From the IMG/VR virus record IMGVR_UViG_3300005824_000058, positions 1 to 22,489 of that record: 22,489 bases of DNA. The stretch is one strand, 5' to 3'. The notes below the pieces were generated by a model. The model ran no database searches. It was not told where the DNA came from and saw nothing but the letters and a program-made list of their open reading frames with translations. Positions 1-7,197 of this stretch are shown piece after piece; position 1 is the first letter of the stretch; each line of letters opens with the position of its first letter. Source of the stretch: a virus. The position numbers and the translations under genes are program-made.

Positions 1-22
1 CCCCCATGCCCGGCCCCCGCGC

Positions 23-50
23 TTTACCCAATAAAAACAACGGCTTGCGA
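23..50. repeat. Direct repeat copy 1 (AATAAAAACAACGG type)
   Basis: This copy and the one at 63-90 match at 26 of 28 positions. They share the core CCAATAAAAACAACGGCTTG and have a 40-base period, about four helical turns. The core is AT-rich within a GC-rich region. It could be a protein-binding iteron or a duplicated operator; I saw no third copy in the window. Confidence 0.8.
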
Positions 51-62
51 CGGCGGCCCCAA

Positions 63-90
63 TTTATCCAATAAAAACAACGGCTTGCAA
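63..90. repeat. Direct repeat copy 2 (AATAAAAACAACGG type)
   Basis: Second copy of the 28-base repeat. It differs from copy 1 only at C/T (fifth base) and G/A (second-last base). The 12 bases between the copies are G+C rich, so the AT-rich cores stand out and could be a binding or melting site. Confidence 0.8.
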
Positions 91-116
91 TGTTCATGAT
101 CTGTTCTCGGCACTGC

Positions 117-131
117 GCCCGGCAACCGGGC
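117..131. other. Perfect short hairpin
   Basis: GCCCGG at 117-122 and CCGGGC at 126-131 form a perfect 6-bp stem with loop CAA. No T-run follows, so it does not look like an ordinary terminator. Confidence 0.5.
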
Positions 132-200
132 ACCCCCTACCCACACGGGACCGAACCTGCTATACGAAGAACCATTGACCGATCATCGGGGGACGAAATG

Positions 201-268
201 TTACTTTGGAGACTCAGCCCGTCCCAAAAATTTCTTACTTTGGGAACCCAGCCCGTTCCAATTTTCGC
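201..268. repeat. Tandem 34-base repeat with internal dyad
   Basis: Two adjoining 34-base units lie at 201-234 and 235-268. Both begin TTACTTTGG and share CAGCCCGT followed by CCAA. Each unit contains an imperfect inverted repeat (TTTGG.GA with TCCCAAA in unit 1, GGAAC with GTTCC in unit 2), so each could fold into a small hairpin or bind a dimeric protein. It lies just upstream of the promoter-like site at 301, where an operator would fit. Confidence 0.7.
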
Positions 269-300
269 AGGCCATCAGAACCCCCCGGTTAGCAATCCTC

Positions 301-329
301 TCGACAATGTGCTACAGTGGGTCTATCTC
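301..329 (+). promoter_or_regulatory. Candidate promoter P1
   Basis: TCGACA (301-306), a 17-base spacer and TATCTC (324-329). It points at the gene starting at 418 and has the same geometry and -10 type as the sites at 1110, 8118 and 14513. Its spacer is the least similar of the four. Confidence 0.5.
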
Positions 330-417
330 TCAGGATCAGGCAGGGCAGAGAAGACCTCGCTGGGCTTGAGTAGGCACCACCGGAACCTATCGAGCCGAAC
401 CGGAACCGGAGCCTGAC

Positions 418-906
418 ATGGTTTACAAAAAGATGACATGGACCTTGAACGCATTGGCATTTGGCGCGGTCGCAATGCTGATCGTGCTGCCAGACCCTTT
501 TGAACTCCGAGCGGCTTTCGAGTATGGCCGAGACCACCGAACCATCAAGATCATAGATACCCCCACATCATCGGTGATAGAGGTCGAGCCGACGATGGCT
601 CTCGAACCTCTCTCAGTCAGGATTACCACCACCGATCTGGAAGACTGCTTGTCGCGATCTGATCTGAAAGCGCCTGAAGCCATAAAGACTTGCCTGCCGA
701 AAGAGGTCCAAGGGATAGTCAACTACGATCTCTCTGCCGAGCGCAGAAAGCAGGCAGGATACTCCGTTCATCCGAACCCCGACATCGAGAAAAAACGGGC
801 CGAGGTCGTAAAGCTGTGCCGGGCCAGATGGTCAGGGCAGAACATCAGCGATAAGACCCCTGAGATCACAGCTTGCGCCACAATCATCCAACCTGTTGCC
901 TACTGA
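418..906 (+). CDS. Hypothetical protein with N-terminal membrane segment or signal
   Basis: 162 residues, family not recognised. The start is preceded by GGAG. Residues about 7-26 are hydrophobic (LNALAFGAVAMLIVLP) after two lysines, so the protein is probably exported or anchored by its N terminus with the rest outside the cytoplasm. Four cysteines follow, in the stretches EDCL, KTCL, KLCR and TACA; in a periplasmic protein they could form two disulfides. An alternative start is the Met at residue 6. It stands alone between promoter P1 and a hairpin-rich gap, so it is probably its own transcription unit, perhaps an early or moron-type gene. The secretion call is inference from the N terminus only. 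Confidence 0.7.
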   Translation: MVYKKMTWTLNALAFGAVAMLIVLPDPFELRAAFEYGRDHRTIKIIDTPTSSVIEVEPTMALEPLSVRITTTDLEDCLSRSDLKAPEAIKTCLPKEVQGIVNYDLSAERRKQAGYSVHPNPDIEKKRAEVVKLCRARWSGQNISDKTPEITACATIIQPVAY

Positions 907-928
907 ACCTTTTCGCGCTATGTCTTAG

Positions 929-1015
929 CCTGTCAGGAGACAGGTGGTCCCATACCATCGCATCTGGGGGCAGGTTCAGATTGGGGGTTGGTCTCCCTGA
1001 AACGAATCTGCCCCC
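929..1015 (+). terminator. Tandem hairpins after the first gene, possible terminator
   Basis: A perfect 6-bp hairpin CCTGTC-AGGA-GACAGG lies at 929-944. A 12-bp stem follows, GGGGGCAGGTTC (966-977) with GAATCTGCCCCC (1004-1015), containing one G-T wobble and a 26-base loop. There is no clear T-tract, so termination would be weak or factor dependent. The position between the gene ending at 906 and the promoter at 1110 fits a transcriptional boundary. Confidence 0.45.
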
Positions 1016-1109
1016 TACGTTTCACTGAATCCCAAAAAACGAATCATGAGCGGACGTTTGGCCCAAAGCTGAGCGACTGAGGTCGAGCGACATTTCTGAA
1101 ATAGCAGGG

Positions 1110-1138
1110 TTGATTGTAAACCACAGGTATCCTATGTC
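1110..1138 (+). promoter_or_regulatory. Candidate promoter P2
   Basis: TTGATT (1110-1115), 17 bases, TATGTC (1133-1138). The spacer begins GTAAACC, identical to the start of the spacer in the 14513 promoter. It would drive the block starting at 1187. Confidence 0.6.
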
Positions 1139-1186
1139 TTGGGGGCGGGGATGATTCTCCTCTCTCTGACAAAGGACCACAGACCA

Positions 1187-1813
1187 ATGACCACCGGAAC
1201 AAAAGACCTCGTAGGCGAATGGCTTATCGCTTTTAAGCGGACCAGCCCAACGCGGGACCACGCCCTGATCGCGGAATCCCGGTATCAGATTTTGCGCGGC
1301 TACCTTGACGCCAAGGGGAAAGAGACCGTGGCGGAACTGTCCTACCCTGAGCAGATCGCCTTCTGCAAGGCAGTCGGGATCGAGGTCCCCCGGACAGTCA
1401 TGGTTGACTACATGACCATGCCCAAGATGCAGCCATACGTTCGCAACGGCATGACCGCCGCAGAACCAATTCGCCCTGTAGGTTCGTCCCCGAAGGATCG
1501 CCTCGAAGCCAAGCGGGAAGAACTGCGGCAGAAGCATCTCGACCGTCTCGAAGCCCAGAACCGGGCCGACGAGCGTGGCGAACTGTGGACCGCTATGGCC
1601 GCGTACAAGCCAGAGGGATGCTTCATCGTGCTCAAGAAGGGCCGCATGGACGCAAGCTGGGAAGAAGCGTTCCGGTCGCAGCACATGGATTCCTTCATGA
1701 CGCTTGAACCGACCGCAGTAATCGGCAAGCTGAGCGAGGCCCGGTCATACGCCGCGAAGCACTTCGCTGGCAGCGCCAAGGGCGACGTAACCATCCGAGT
1801 AATAGGAGACTGA
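1187..1813 (+). CDS. Hypothetical protein
   Basis: 208 residues, family not recognised. I chose the ATG at 1187, preceded by AAAGGA (1171-1176), over a TTG 48 bases upstream that lies too close to the promoter at 1110-1138. The middle (about residues 100-135) is rich in Arg, Lys and Glu and predicted helical (RLEAKREELRQKHLDRLEAQ). The flanks look globular and no catalytic motif is evident. It is the first gene of the compact plus-strand block and ends two bases before the next start, so it is likely co-transcribed with the genes that follow. Confidence 0.75.
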   Translation: MTTGTKDLVGEWLIAFKRTSPTRDHALIAESRYQILRGYLDAKGKETVAELSYPEQIAFCKAVGIEVPRTVMVDYMTMPKMQPYVRNGMTAAEPIRPVGSSPKDRLEAKREELRQKHLDRLEAQNRADERGELWTAMAAYKPEGCFIVLKKGRMDASWEEAFRSQHMDSFMTLEPTAVIGKLSEARSYAAKHFAGSAKGDVTIRVIGD

Positions 1814-1814
1814 G

Positions 1815-2033
1815 ATGAAAGACGAACTGAACCTCATCCGGGCTTCTCTGGCGAGCAGCAGCGACACGCTGCTGTCCGTCAGCAGGGGCAAGAACCACAC
1901 GCCTGAGCAGGCCAAAGAGGCCCTGTCGGACGTAGCCAAGGACCTGTTCCATCTCGCCAAGGAACTGCTCGTGTTGTCTGGTGTCCCTGCCGAGAACCCG
2001 ATCAAGGCCATGCCCGCCGAGGGAGAGGACTGA
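1815..2033 (+). CDS. Small hypothetical protein
   Basis: 72 residues, family not recognised. AGGAGA precedes the start, one base after the upstream stop. The sequence is predicted helical and acidic, with a heptad-like segment (ALSDVAKDLFHLAKELLVLS, about residues 36-55), so it may dimerise. It is placed within the co-oriented early block. Confidence 0.7.
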   Translation: MKDELNLIRASLASSSDTLLSVSRGKNHTPEQAKEALSDVAKDLFHLAKELLVLSGVPAENPIKAMPAEGED

Positions 2034-2035
2034 AG

Positions 2036-2515
2036 ATGAGCACGTATTTCTTCGATGATGTTGCGCTCGATGAAGGCGACATGGGCATCCAATGGATTCC
2101 CGGCATAGGTTTCAGACCTGTGGACATCACCGAAGAGATGCCGGGCAAAGAACTCTGCGGTCAGATCGTGGGTGACAAAAGCTGTCACACAGGCAAGTGC
2201 CCTGAGAAGTGGGCGCTCACCGAAAAGTGGGAGCCGCCGCTTGAGTTCTGGCCTGAGCCGCCCGTCTACATCGCACCGCCAGTGTGGTATCCTAATACCC
2301 CACCGATCTGGGTGGGAACGCCAGTGTGGTTTAACGACCCGCCTGTCTACTGGTGCTGCGGGTCCTCGAACCCCCCGCCGCCGCCCCCGCTCTGCTGCAC
2401 TCATCAGCCGCCCTATGAACCCCCTCATGAGCCACCACCTGACGTGGTGCCCCTGCCCCCCAGCCTCTTCATGCTGCTGGCCGGGCTGCTGCTCCTGAAA
2501 CGAATTTCAGCCTGA
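2036..2515 (+). CDS. Pro/Trp-rich protein with VPLPA-CTERM-like tail
   Basis: 159 residues, with a good GGGAGAGGA site before the start. Residues 1-60 are acidic and contain Cys41, Cys50 and Cys55. Residues 66-107 repeat Pro-Pro/Thr-Pro-Val-Tyr/Trp units, followed by a CC pair, a six-proline run, another CC and PPYEPPHEPPP. The C terminus reads VPLPPS (138-143), a hydrophobic stretch (144-154) and KR (155-156), with three more residues. This is the layout of the VPLPA-CTERM protein-sorting signal known from Rhodobacterales: motif, transmembrane helix, basic end. No N-terminal signal peptide is visible, which normal substrates of that system have. It may therefore be a tail-anchored membrane protein that only resembles the signal. 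A small dyad (CTGAAA/TTTCAG, 2495-2510) overlaps the final codons. Confidence 0.75.
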   Translation: MSTYFFDDVALDEGDMGIQWIPGIGFRPVDITEEMPGKELCGQIVGDKSCHTGKCPEKWALTEKWEPPLEFWPEPPVYIAPPVWYPNTPPIWVGTPVWFNDPPVYWCCGSSNPPPPPPLCCTHQPPYEPPHEPPPDVVPLPPSLFMLLAGLLLLKRISA

Positions 2516-2543
2516 CGTTTACCCCTGACCCAAAGGACCAAAA

Positions 2544-3140
2544 ATGGCACGTATCAAGCACCAGAAAGCCCGCAAAGATTACCCGGACTCCGGGATCAAG
2601 AAGGGCGATATGTACTACTACACCAAGATCAAGACGGGGCCTCGTTCGAGCCGCGTCATGCGATCCCTGACCCCGTTCCGCCAGAGCCAGATCACCACCA
2701 GCCCGTTCAAGTCTGGCTGGTATGCTGCGCAAGAGGCGTGGGGCGAAGGAACCCACAGCATCGAGTTGCTGCAATCCGTTGCCGAGTCGATCCGCGAGAT
2801 CGGCCAAGAGGCGCAGGACAACTTCGACAACATGCCTGAGTCCCTGCAATACGGTTCAACCGGGGAAATGCTCGAAGAGCGGGCCAACAAGTGCGAAGAG
2901 GTCGCGGACGCCCTCGATGATCTGGTGAGCGAAGCCGAGGCACTGGAAGAACCCGAAAAGCCCGAAGAGGTTGCTGAACCCGATGACGACGAGGCCGAGG
3001 ACTTCCTCGCCAAGACGGACGCTTGGGAGACCTACCAAGACGACCTCGCAGATTACGAAGCCCTGCTGGAAGAGTACGAAGGGGACCTGCAAGGCATCTT
3101 CGATCAAGTCGATGACCACCTAGGAGACATGCCAGAATGA
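2544..3140 (+). CDS. Conserved phage-type hypothetical protein, basic head and acidic coiled coil
   Basis: 198 residues. The N terminus (KARKDYPDSGIKKGDMYYY) matches my memory of a recurring phage protein family of unknown function, in which a basic, aromatic 50-residue head is followed by RSQ/TSP and a helical region with 'DNMPESLQ'. All of these elements are visible here: RSLTPFRQSQITTSP at about 40-54 and DNMPESLQYGSTGEMLEER at about 94-112. Residues 115-198 are strongly acidic and helical (EEPEKPEEV, EPDDDEAED). The head could bind nucleic acid and the tail could mimic DNA or mediate partner binding; both are inference. AAAGGA precedes the start. Confidence 0.75.
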   Translation: MARIKHQKARKDYPDSGIKKGDMYYYTKIKTGPRSSRVMRSLTPFRQSQITTSPFKSGWYAAQEAWGEGTHSIELLQSVAESIREIGQEAQDNFDNMPESLQYGSTGEMLEERANKCEEVADALDDLVSEAEALEEPEKPEEVAEPDDDEAEDFLAKTDAWETYQDDLADYEALLEEYEGDLQGIFDQVDDHLGDMPE

Positions 3141-3373
3141 ACGACCCCCTGCCCCCGATGAGGTTCATGACGACCACCGTTGTGACGCTTGACGAGCGTG
3201 TGCTGGGGGCGTGGAACTTCGAGAAGGTCGAACGGCTACGAGAGGTCCTGCACAAACAGGCCAAGGCCGACGAGACATGCTGGTATCCCTGCGAACTGAC
3301 GATCACGTTCGAGGGCGTCGAGCAGAAAGAAGCCGCTGCGAGAGTAGCATTAGCCCTGAAGGCAATGACATGA
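3137..3373 (+). CDS. Small hypothetical protein
   Basis: 78 residues, family not recognised. The start overlaps the preceding stop as ATGA, indicating translational coupling. The fold appears mixed alpha/beta with one Cys-rich spot (ETCWYPCEL, about 46-54). A Met at residue 8 is an alternative start, but the ATGA junction favours 3137. The next gene overlaps its end in the same way. Confidence 0.7.
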   Translation: MNDPLPPMRFMTTTVVTLDERVLGAWNFEKVERLREVLHKQAKADETCWYPCELTITFEGVEQKEAAARVALALKAMT

Positions 3374-3966
3374 ACGAACTATACCCAGAAGCCTACCCGG
3401 ACGGCCCGCCATTCCCCAAACCTGTCCGTGTTCAAGTCGGGGGAGTTATCGTCTTCGACGTGATGCGGCCTTCCCGGACTGAGGTAGCCGAAATCTATCC
3501 TCACATGATGGACCGCCACAAACGCCTGCGCCGCTGGTCAGACCACCCCAGCGCCCTGACGGTTCACCAGCACAAGAAGCTGGTGGTCCGCTTGGTCGAG
3601 ATGTCCAAGATGGACTTCGACATGCCTGAGACGTTCCTTGAGGTCAAACAGTGGGCCGAGCACCACGACGACCACGAGGGGGTGACAGGCGACATCGTAG
3701 GTCCTCTGAAGACCCTGATCGGTAGGGAGACAGACATCCTCGACCGCCTTGAGAAAGTCTGGGACCAAGCGATCTGCCGCCACCTTGGCATCCTGTACCC
3801 CAGCGAGACCATCAAGGGCCTCGTCCACCGCTATGACAAGGCCGCTGAGACGTTGGAATGGATTCACGCCCTAGGCCAGCCCCGGATGTCGTGGAACCAT
3901 GCTGTGCCGCCCCATATCGAGCCTCACGGGCAACACCTGATCCAATGGGCTAGGCGGCTGGCATGA
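3370..3966 (+). CDS. HD-domain phosphohydrolase (YfbR-like)
   Basis: 198 residues. The stretch HHDDHEGVTGDIVGPLK (98-114) matches the metal-binding core of HD-domain nucleotide phosphohydrolases (HDxxExxxGDIxxPxK), with His99-Asp100 as the HD pair. His66 or His68 (VHQHKK) fits the first metal ligand and Asp156 (HRYDKAAETLEW) the last. Relatives of the YfbR type remove phosphate from deoxynucleotides. In a phage with NrdJ, ThyX and DUF550 this suggests a role in shaping the nucleotide pool, but the substrate cannot be read from sequence. The start at 3370 overlaps the upstream stop (ATGA), and a longer frame opening at 3211 has no support. Confidence 0.7.
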   Translation: MNELYPEAYPDGPPFPKPVRVQVGGVIVFDVMRPSRTEVAEIYPHMMDRHKRLRRWSDHPSALTVHQHKKLVVRLVEMSKMDFDMPETFLEVKQWAEHHDDHEGVTGDIVGPLKTLIGRETDILDRLEKVWDQAICRHLGILYPSETIKGLVHRYDKAAETLEWIHALGQPRMSWNHAVPPHIEPHGQHLIQWARRLA

Positions 3967-4193
3967 CGTGGGTTCTGAACGGGATCATCTGCGCTCATTG
4001 CGGAACCCTGATCCACGTCGAGCAGACGCTCGACCAGAAGATCAAGAGGTCCCGTCTGGAACGAATCGCTCGCCAGAACGGGGGGATAAAGCGCGGCGAT
4101 CTCTTCTTCTGCTCACGATCTTGCCGAACGGGCCATGAAATCAGCCCCGGAATTAAGTCGGGCACAACATCTTTGCCGTCACTGCTTGACTAG
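3963..4193 (+). CDS. Small zinc-finger-like protein
   Basis: 76 residues. CAHC (about 10-13) and CSRSC (about 50-54) form a four-cysteine pattern typical of a zinc ribbon or treble-clef knuckle. The region between is basic (KIKRSRLERIARQNGGIKRG). DNA or RNA binding is likely but not proven. The start overlaps the HD gene stop as ATGA. It is the last gene before nrdJ, and a possible -35 for nrdJ lies in its final codons. Confidence 0.7.
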   Translation: MTWVLNGIICAHCGTLIHVEQTLDQKIKRSRLERIARQNGGIKRGDLFFCSRSCRTGHEISPGIKSGTTSLPSLLD

Positions 4194-4215
4194 GACTACA
4201 GCTTGCGATTTTTAT
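4186..4215 (+). promoter_or_regulatory. Weak candidate promoter before nrdJ
   Basis: TTGACT (4186-4191) with an 18-base spacer and TTTTAT (4210-4215). The spacer contains ACTACAG, similar to GCTACAG in the site at 301. The -10 differs from the TATNTC type of the other four sites, so nrdJ may instead be read from upstream. Confidence 0.3.
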
Positions 4216-4247
4216 GGTCGCTATTGACCAACTCACAGGAGAAACCG

Positions 4248-6710
4248 ATGACATCGTTCGAGATGCCGATCTCAGAGCAAATCTGGGACATGAAATACCG
4301 CTTCAAAGACAACCTGACGGGCAAACCCATCGACATTACGGTCGAGGACACTTGGCGCAGGATTGCCGAGGCTCTGGCCGAGAAAGAAGAGGACGCGGGA
4401 TACGTCTCGGACTTCTACGAGGCTCTGGAAGATTGGAAGTACATTCCAGCCGGGCGGATCGTTGCAGGGGCAGGCACAGGCCGCGCCGTGACGCTCTTCA
4501 ACTGCTTCGTGATGGGCACCATACCGGATAGCATGGATGGCATCTTCTCGATGCTGCGAGAGGCCGCTCTGACCATGCAGCAGGGCGGCGGCATCGGCTA
4601 CGATTTCAGCCCGATCCGCCCAAAGGGGGCCTTGGTCAAGAAGCTGGGGGCCGACGCCTCTGGCCCGCTCACGTTCATGGACTGCTGGGACTCCATGTGC
4701 CGCACCGTCATGTCCGCAGGATCGCGCCGTGGGGCCATGATGGCGACGATGCGCTGTGACCACCCCGACATCATGGACTTCATCGACGCCAAGGCCGACC
4801 CGAACCGCCTGCGCATGTTCAATATGTCCGTGCTGGTCACGGATGAGTTCATGAAGGCAGTCAAGAAGGACGGGACGATCCGCCTGCGCCACATCGAGCC
4901 ACCCCGGATGATTGACGGCGAGCATCCCCGCAAGCTGAAGGACGGGACCTACGAGTACGGGACGATCAAGGCCCGTGAACTCTGGGAAAAGATCATGAGG
5001 AATACCTATGCCCATGCGGAGCCGGGGGTCATCTTCATCGACCGGATCAACGAGGCAAACAACCTTCGTTATGTTGAGCAGATTGCCGCCACGAATCCTT
5101 GCGGAGAGCAACCCCTGCCGCCCTACGGGGCCTGCCTGCTGGGTTCGATCAACCTTGCTCGCCTCATCGAGAATGAGTTCACCGACAAGGCCGGGATCGA
5201 CCGCAACGTCCTAGCGGCCCATGTCGCCACCGCCGTCCGTATGATGGACAACGTGGTGGACGTGTCGAACTTCCCGCTCGAAGCCCAACGCAAAGAGGCG
5301 CAGAACAAGCGCAGGATCGGTCTGGGGGTCACAGGACTTGCCGACGCTCTGGTGATGTGCGGTCTGAAGTACGGCAGCCCCGCCGCCGTCAAGCGCACCG
5401 ACGAGTGGATGCGTCTGATTGACGAGGCGGCCTACCGGGCCTCGGTCGAACTGGCGAAAGAGAAAGGGCCGTTCCCGCTCTTCGACGCCGATGAGTTCCT
5501 TGCCGATGGCACCCACGCTTCGCGCCTGCCCCTCGATCTGACTGACGACATCAGAGAGCACGGAATCCGCAACGCCCTGCTGACCAGTATTGCCCCGACC
5601 GGGACGATCTCGCTGTACGCCGGGAACGTGTCCTCTGGGATCGAGCCGATCTTCGCCTACGGCTACACCCGGAAGGTCCTGCAACCCGATGGCAGCAAGA
5701 CCGAAGAGCGCGTCGAGGACTACGCCGTCGCCAAGTACAGGGAATGGTGGAAGAAGAAGTGCGAGGACGAGGGCATCGAGCACAGAGAGATCACCTACGA
5801 AGAACTGCCCGATTACTTCGTCAGCGCCCAGACGCTCAGCCCGGAAGCCCATGTCGTCATGCAGGCCGCTGCCCAGCGGCATGTGGACTCCTCGATCAGC
5901 AAGACGATCAACGTCCCCGAAGACATCAGCTTCGAGAACTTCCAAGAGGTCTACATGCAGGCGTATGAGAGCGGCTGCAAGGGCTGCACCACCTACCGCC
6001 CCAACGATGTCACAGGCTCCGTCCTGAGCGTCGAGGAGAAGCCCAAAGTGGTCGAGGTCGAGGCTGAAGAGGAAGAGTACCCGACAACCCACCAGAACCT
6101 TGGTATCACAGCGGCGATGCCCGACAACATCCTTGAGGCTCTTCAGGACGCCTCTGAGGGGCTGCTGGAACGCCCGGATGAACTGGATGGCACCACCTAC
6201 AAGATCGAGATCGGCGGGCAGAAGTCGATCTACCTGACGATCAATGACATGGTTCTTTCTGACGGTACGGTTCGCCCCTTCGAGATTTTCCTGAGATCGA
6301 GCGACCCGACCCACGACGAGTGGATGCAAGCCATGTCCCGGATGATCTCGGCCATCCTGCGCAGGCCGCATGATGCCAGCTTCATCCCCCGGCAACTGAA
6401 GCGCATCCACAGCCCGGTGACAGGGGGCTTCGTGAAAGGCTGGCAGGGGCGTACCCCGTCGCTGGTCGCGGCCATCGGCACCAAGCTGGAACAGCACATG
6501 AAGATGAGCGCCCAGATGCGGGTCGAGTTCGAGATCGAGGAAGAGATCGAGACGCAGATCGACCCCGAACTGACCGAGTGGCCCGATTTCCCGGAGCACC
6601 CGCTTGAGAGCATGACGCTCACCACATGCCTGTCCTGCGGTAGCACCAACATGAAGAAAGAGAGCGGGTGTGAATCCTGCCTAGACTGCGGCGAGAGCAA
6701 ATGCGGTTGA
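4248..6710 (+). CDS. nrdJ: Adenosylcobalamin-dependent (class II) ribonucleotide reductase
   Basis: 820 residues. It reduces ribonucleotides to deoxyribonucleotides using a cobalamin-generated thiyl radical. Landmarks: FNCF with Cys86 (first redox cysteine), QQGGGIGYDFS, the active-site motif NPCGEQPL with Asn283, Cys285 and Glu287, GSINL, APTGTISL, and SKTINVPED followed by GCKGCTTYRPN. A TSCPD-type region follows (about 620-750, with GTTYKIEI, FEIFL and RRPHDASF). The C terminus has CLSCGS...CESCLDCGESKC, a zinc and shuttle-cysteine tail. This matches the long NrdJ form found in alphaproteobacteria and some of their phages. The start at 4248 has AGGAGA at 4237-4242; a TTG at 4203 lacks one. 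It supplies dNTPs for phage replication. No partner subunit is needed, and no thioredoxin or glutaredoxin gene is nearby. Confidence 0.97.
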   Translation: MTSFEMPISEQIWDMKYRFKDNLTGKPIDITVEDTWRRIAEALAEKEEDAGYVSDFYEALEDWKYIPAGRIVAGAGTGRAVTLFNCFVMGTIPDSMDGIFSMLREAALTMQQGGGIGYDFSPIRPKGALVKKLGADASGPLTFMDCWDSMCRTVMSAGSRRGAMMATMRCDHPDIMDFIDAKADPNRLRMFNMSVLVTDEFMKAVKKDGTIRLRHIEPPRMIDGEHPRKLKDGTYEYGTIKARELWEKIMRNTYAHAEPGVIFIDRINEANNLRYVEQIAATNPCGEQPLPPYGACLLGSINLARLIENEFTDKAGIDRNVLAAHVATAVRMMDNVVDVSNFPLEAQRKEAQNKRRIGLGVTGLADALVMCGLKYGSPAAVKRTDEWMRLIDEAAYRASVELAKEKGPFPLFDADEFLADGTHASRLPLDLTDDIREHGIRNALLTSIAPTGTISLYAGNVSSGIEPIFAYGYTRKVLQPDGSKTEERVEDYAVAKYREWWKKKCEDEGIEHREITYEELPDYFVSAQTLSPEAHVVMQAAAQRHVDSSISKTINVPEDISFENFQEVYMQAYESGCKGCTTYRPNDVTGSVLSVEEKPKVVEVEAEEEEYPTTHQNLGITAAMPDNILEALQDASEGLLERPDELDGTTYKIEIGGQKSIYLTINDMVLSDGTVRPFEIFLRSSDPTHDEWMQAMSRMISAILRRPHDASFIPRQLKRIHSPVTGGFVKGWQGRTPSLVAAIGTKLEQHMKMSAQMRVEFEIEEEIETQIDPELTEWPDFPEHPLESMTLTTCLSCGSTNMKKESGCESCLDCGESKCG

Positions 6711-6735
6711 ACCCGTAAAATCCCACAAAAATTGG

Positions 6736-6758
6736 GGGGCCAGATTCCGTTTGGCCCC
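6736..6758 (+). terminator. Hairpin after nrdJ, terminator or leader element
   Basis: GGGGCCA (6736-6742) and TGGCCCC (6752-6758) form a perfect 7-bp stem with a 9-base loop. It lies in the 78-base gap between nrdJ and the next gene. A T-run is missing (TCAGAAAATC follows), so it may instead protect or process mRNA. Confidence 0.45.
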
Positions 6759-6788
6759 TCAGAAAATCCTGACATTTTGGAGATTTCC

Positions 6789-7190
6789 ATGACTAAGCCT
6801 GACCCGGCAGACTTTGCCAGCGACAAGGACGCCAAGTTCTTCAAGCGCAACCCCGACCGTAACGCCTACATCCGTCGAGCCATACCGGGGGAGTTTGCCC
6901 CGCCGCCCGACTCCGTTCCGAAGCCCATCAACATGACGATGGGCAAGGCCATCATCCAACACGCTCAGATCGCGGCGGCGGCAGAAGCCGAGCGCGTCGA
7001 GAAACTTCCCCCCAACGTGAAACGCTACGTGGTGGTCGGGCAAGCGAAGCCGGGGCTGCGCTTCAGGATCGGCTTCACCTACACCAAGCTGAAGCTGGAA
7101 GGGATCACAGACCTGATGGCCCAACAGCTTTTCTGCGCAATGGCAGACGAGAACGTCCTAAAAATGATGGACGAATTTTCGCGGGAGTAA
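6789..7190 (+). CDS. Hypothetical protein
   Basis: 133 residues, family not recognised. TGGAGA (6778-6783) precedes the ATG at 6789, which I prefer to a TTG at 6732 inside the hairpin region. The N terminus reads FFKRNPDRNAYIRRAIPGEF (about 17-36), a basic, aromatic motif I associate loosely with small alphaproteobacterial proteins. An Ala-rich helix follows at about 53-70, then a beta-like region (KRYVVVGQAKPGLRFRIGFT). It converges on the minus-strand gene ending at 7198 with a 7-base gap. Confidence 0.7.
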   Translation: MTKPDPADFASDKDAKFFKRNPDRNAYIRRAIPGEFAPPPDSVPKPINMTMGKAIIQHAQIAAAAEAERVEKLPPNVKRYVVVGQAKPGLRFRIGFTYTKLKLEGITDLMAQQLFCAMADENVLKMMDEFSRE

Positions 7191-7197
7191 GGTTGAA

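Larger units (their letters stand above)
1..417. other. Non-coding left region with repeats and a promoter
   Basis: No reading frame here has both a plausible ribosome binding site and a protein-like composition. The short frames at 90-416 and 175-369 overlap each other and the repeats, so I treat the stretch as non-coding. It holds a direct repeat pair (23-50 and 63-90), a perfect GCCCGG/CCGGGC hairpin (117-131), a tandem repeat (201-268) and a promoter-like site (301-329) that would serve the gene at 418. The clustering of repeats fits a control region, but nothing identifies an origin or packaging site directly. Confidence 0.6.

Noticed and set aside
90-416. Plus-strand frames at 90-416 and 175-369
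   Set aside because: They lie across the repeats and the promoter-like site, lack ribosome binding sites, and do not look like protein.
1022-1684. Minus-strand frame of 220 codons
   Set aside because: It covers promoter P2 and the plus-strand gene at 1187 that has a good ribosome binding site; the composition is shadow-like.
4194-4247. Cobalamin riboswitch or NrdR boxes upstream of nrdJ
   Set aside because: The gap is only 54 bases, too short for a cobalamin riboswitch, and no pair of NrdR-box-like sequences is visible.
5211-6599. Long minus-strand open frame (462 codons) opposite nrdJ
   Set aside because: It arises from GC-rich codons of a certain gene, with low-complexity Leu/Asp/Val/Gly content and no motif. 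The same holds for the minus frames at 4272-5111, 8140-9453 and 13078-14151.
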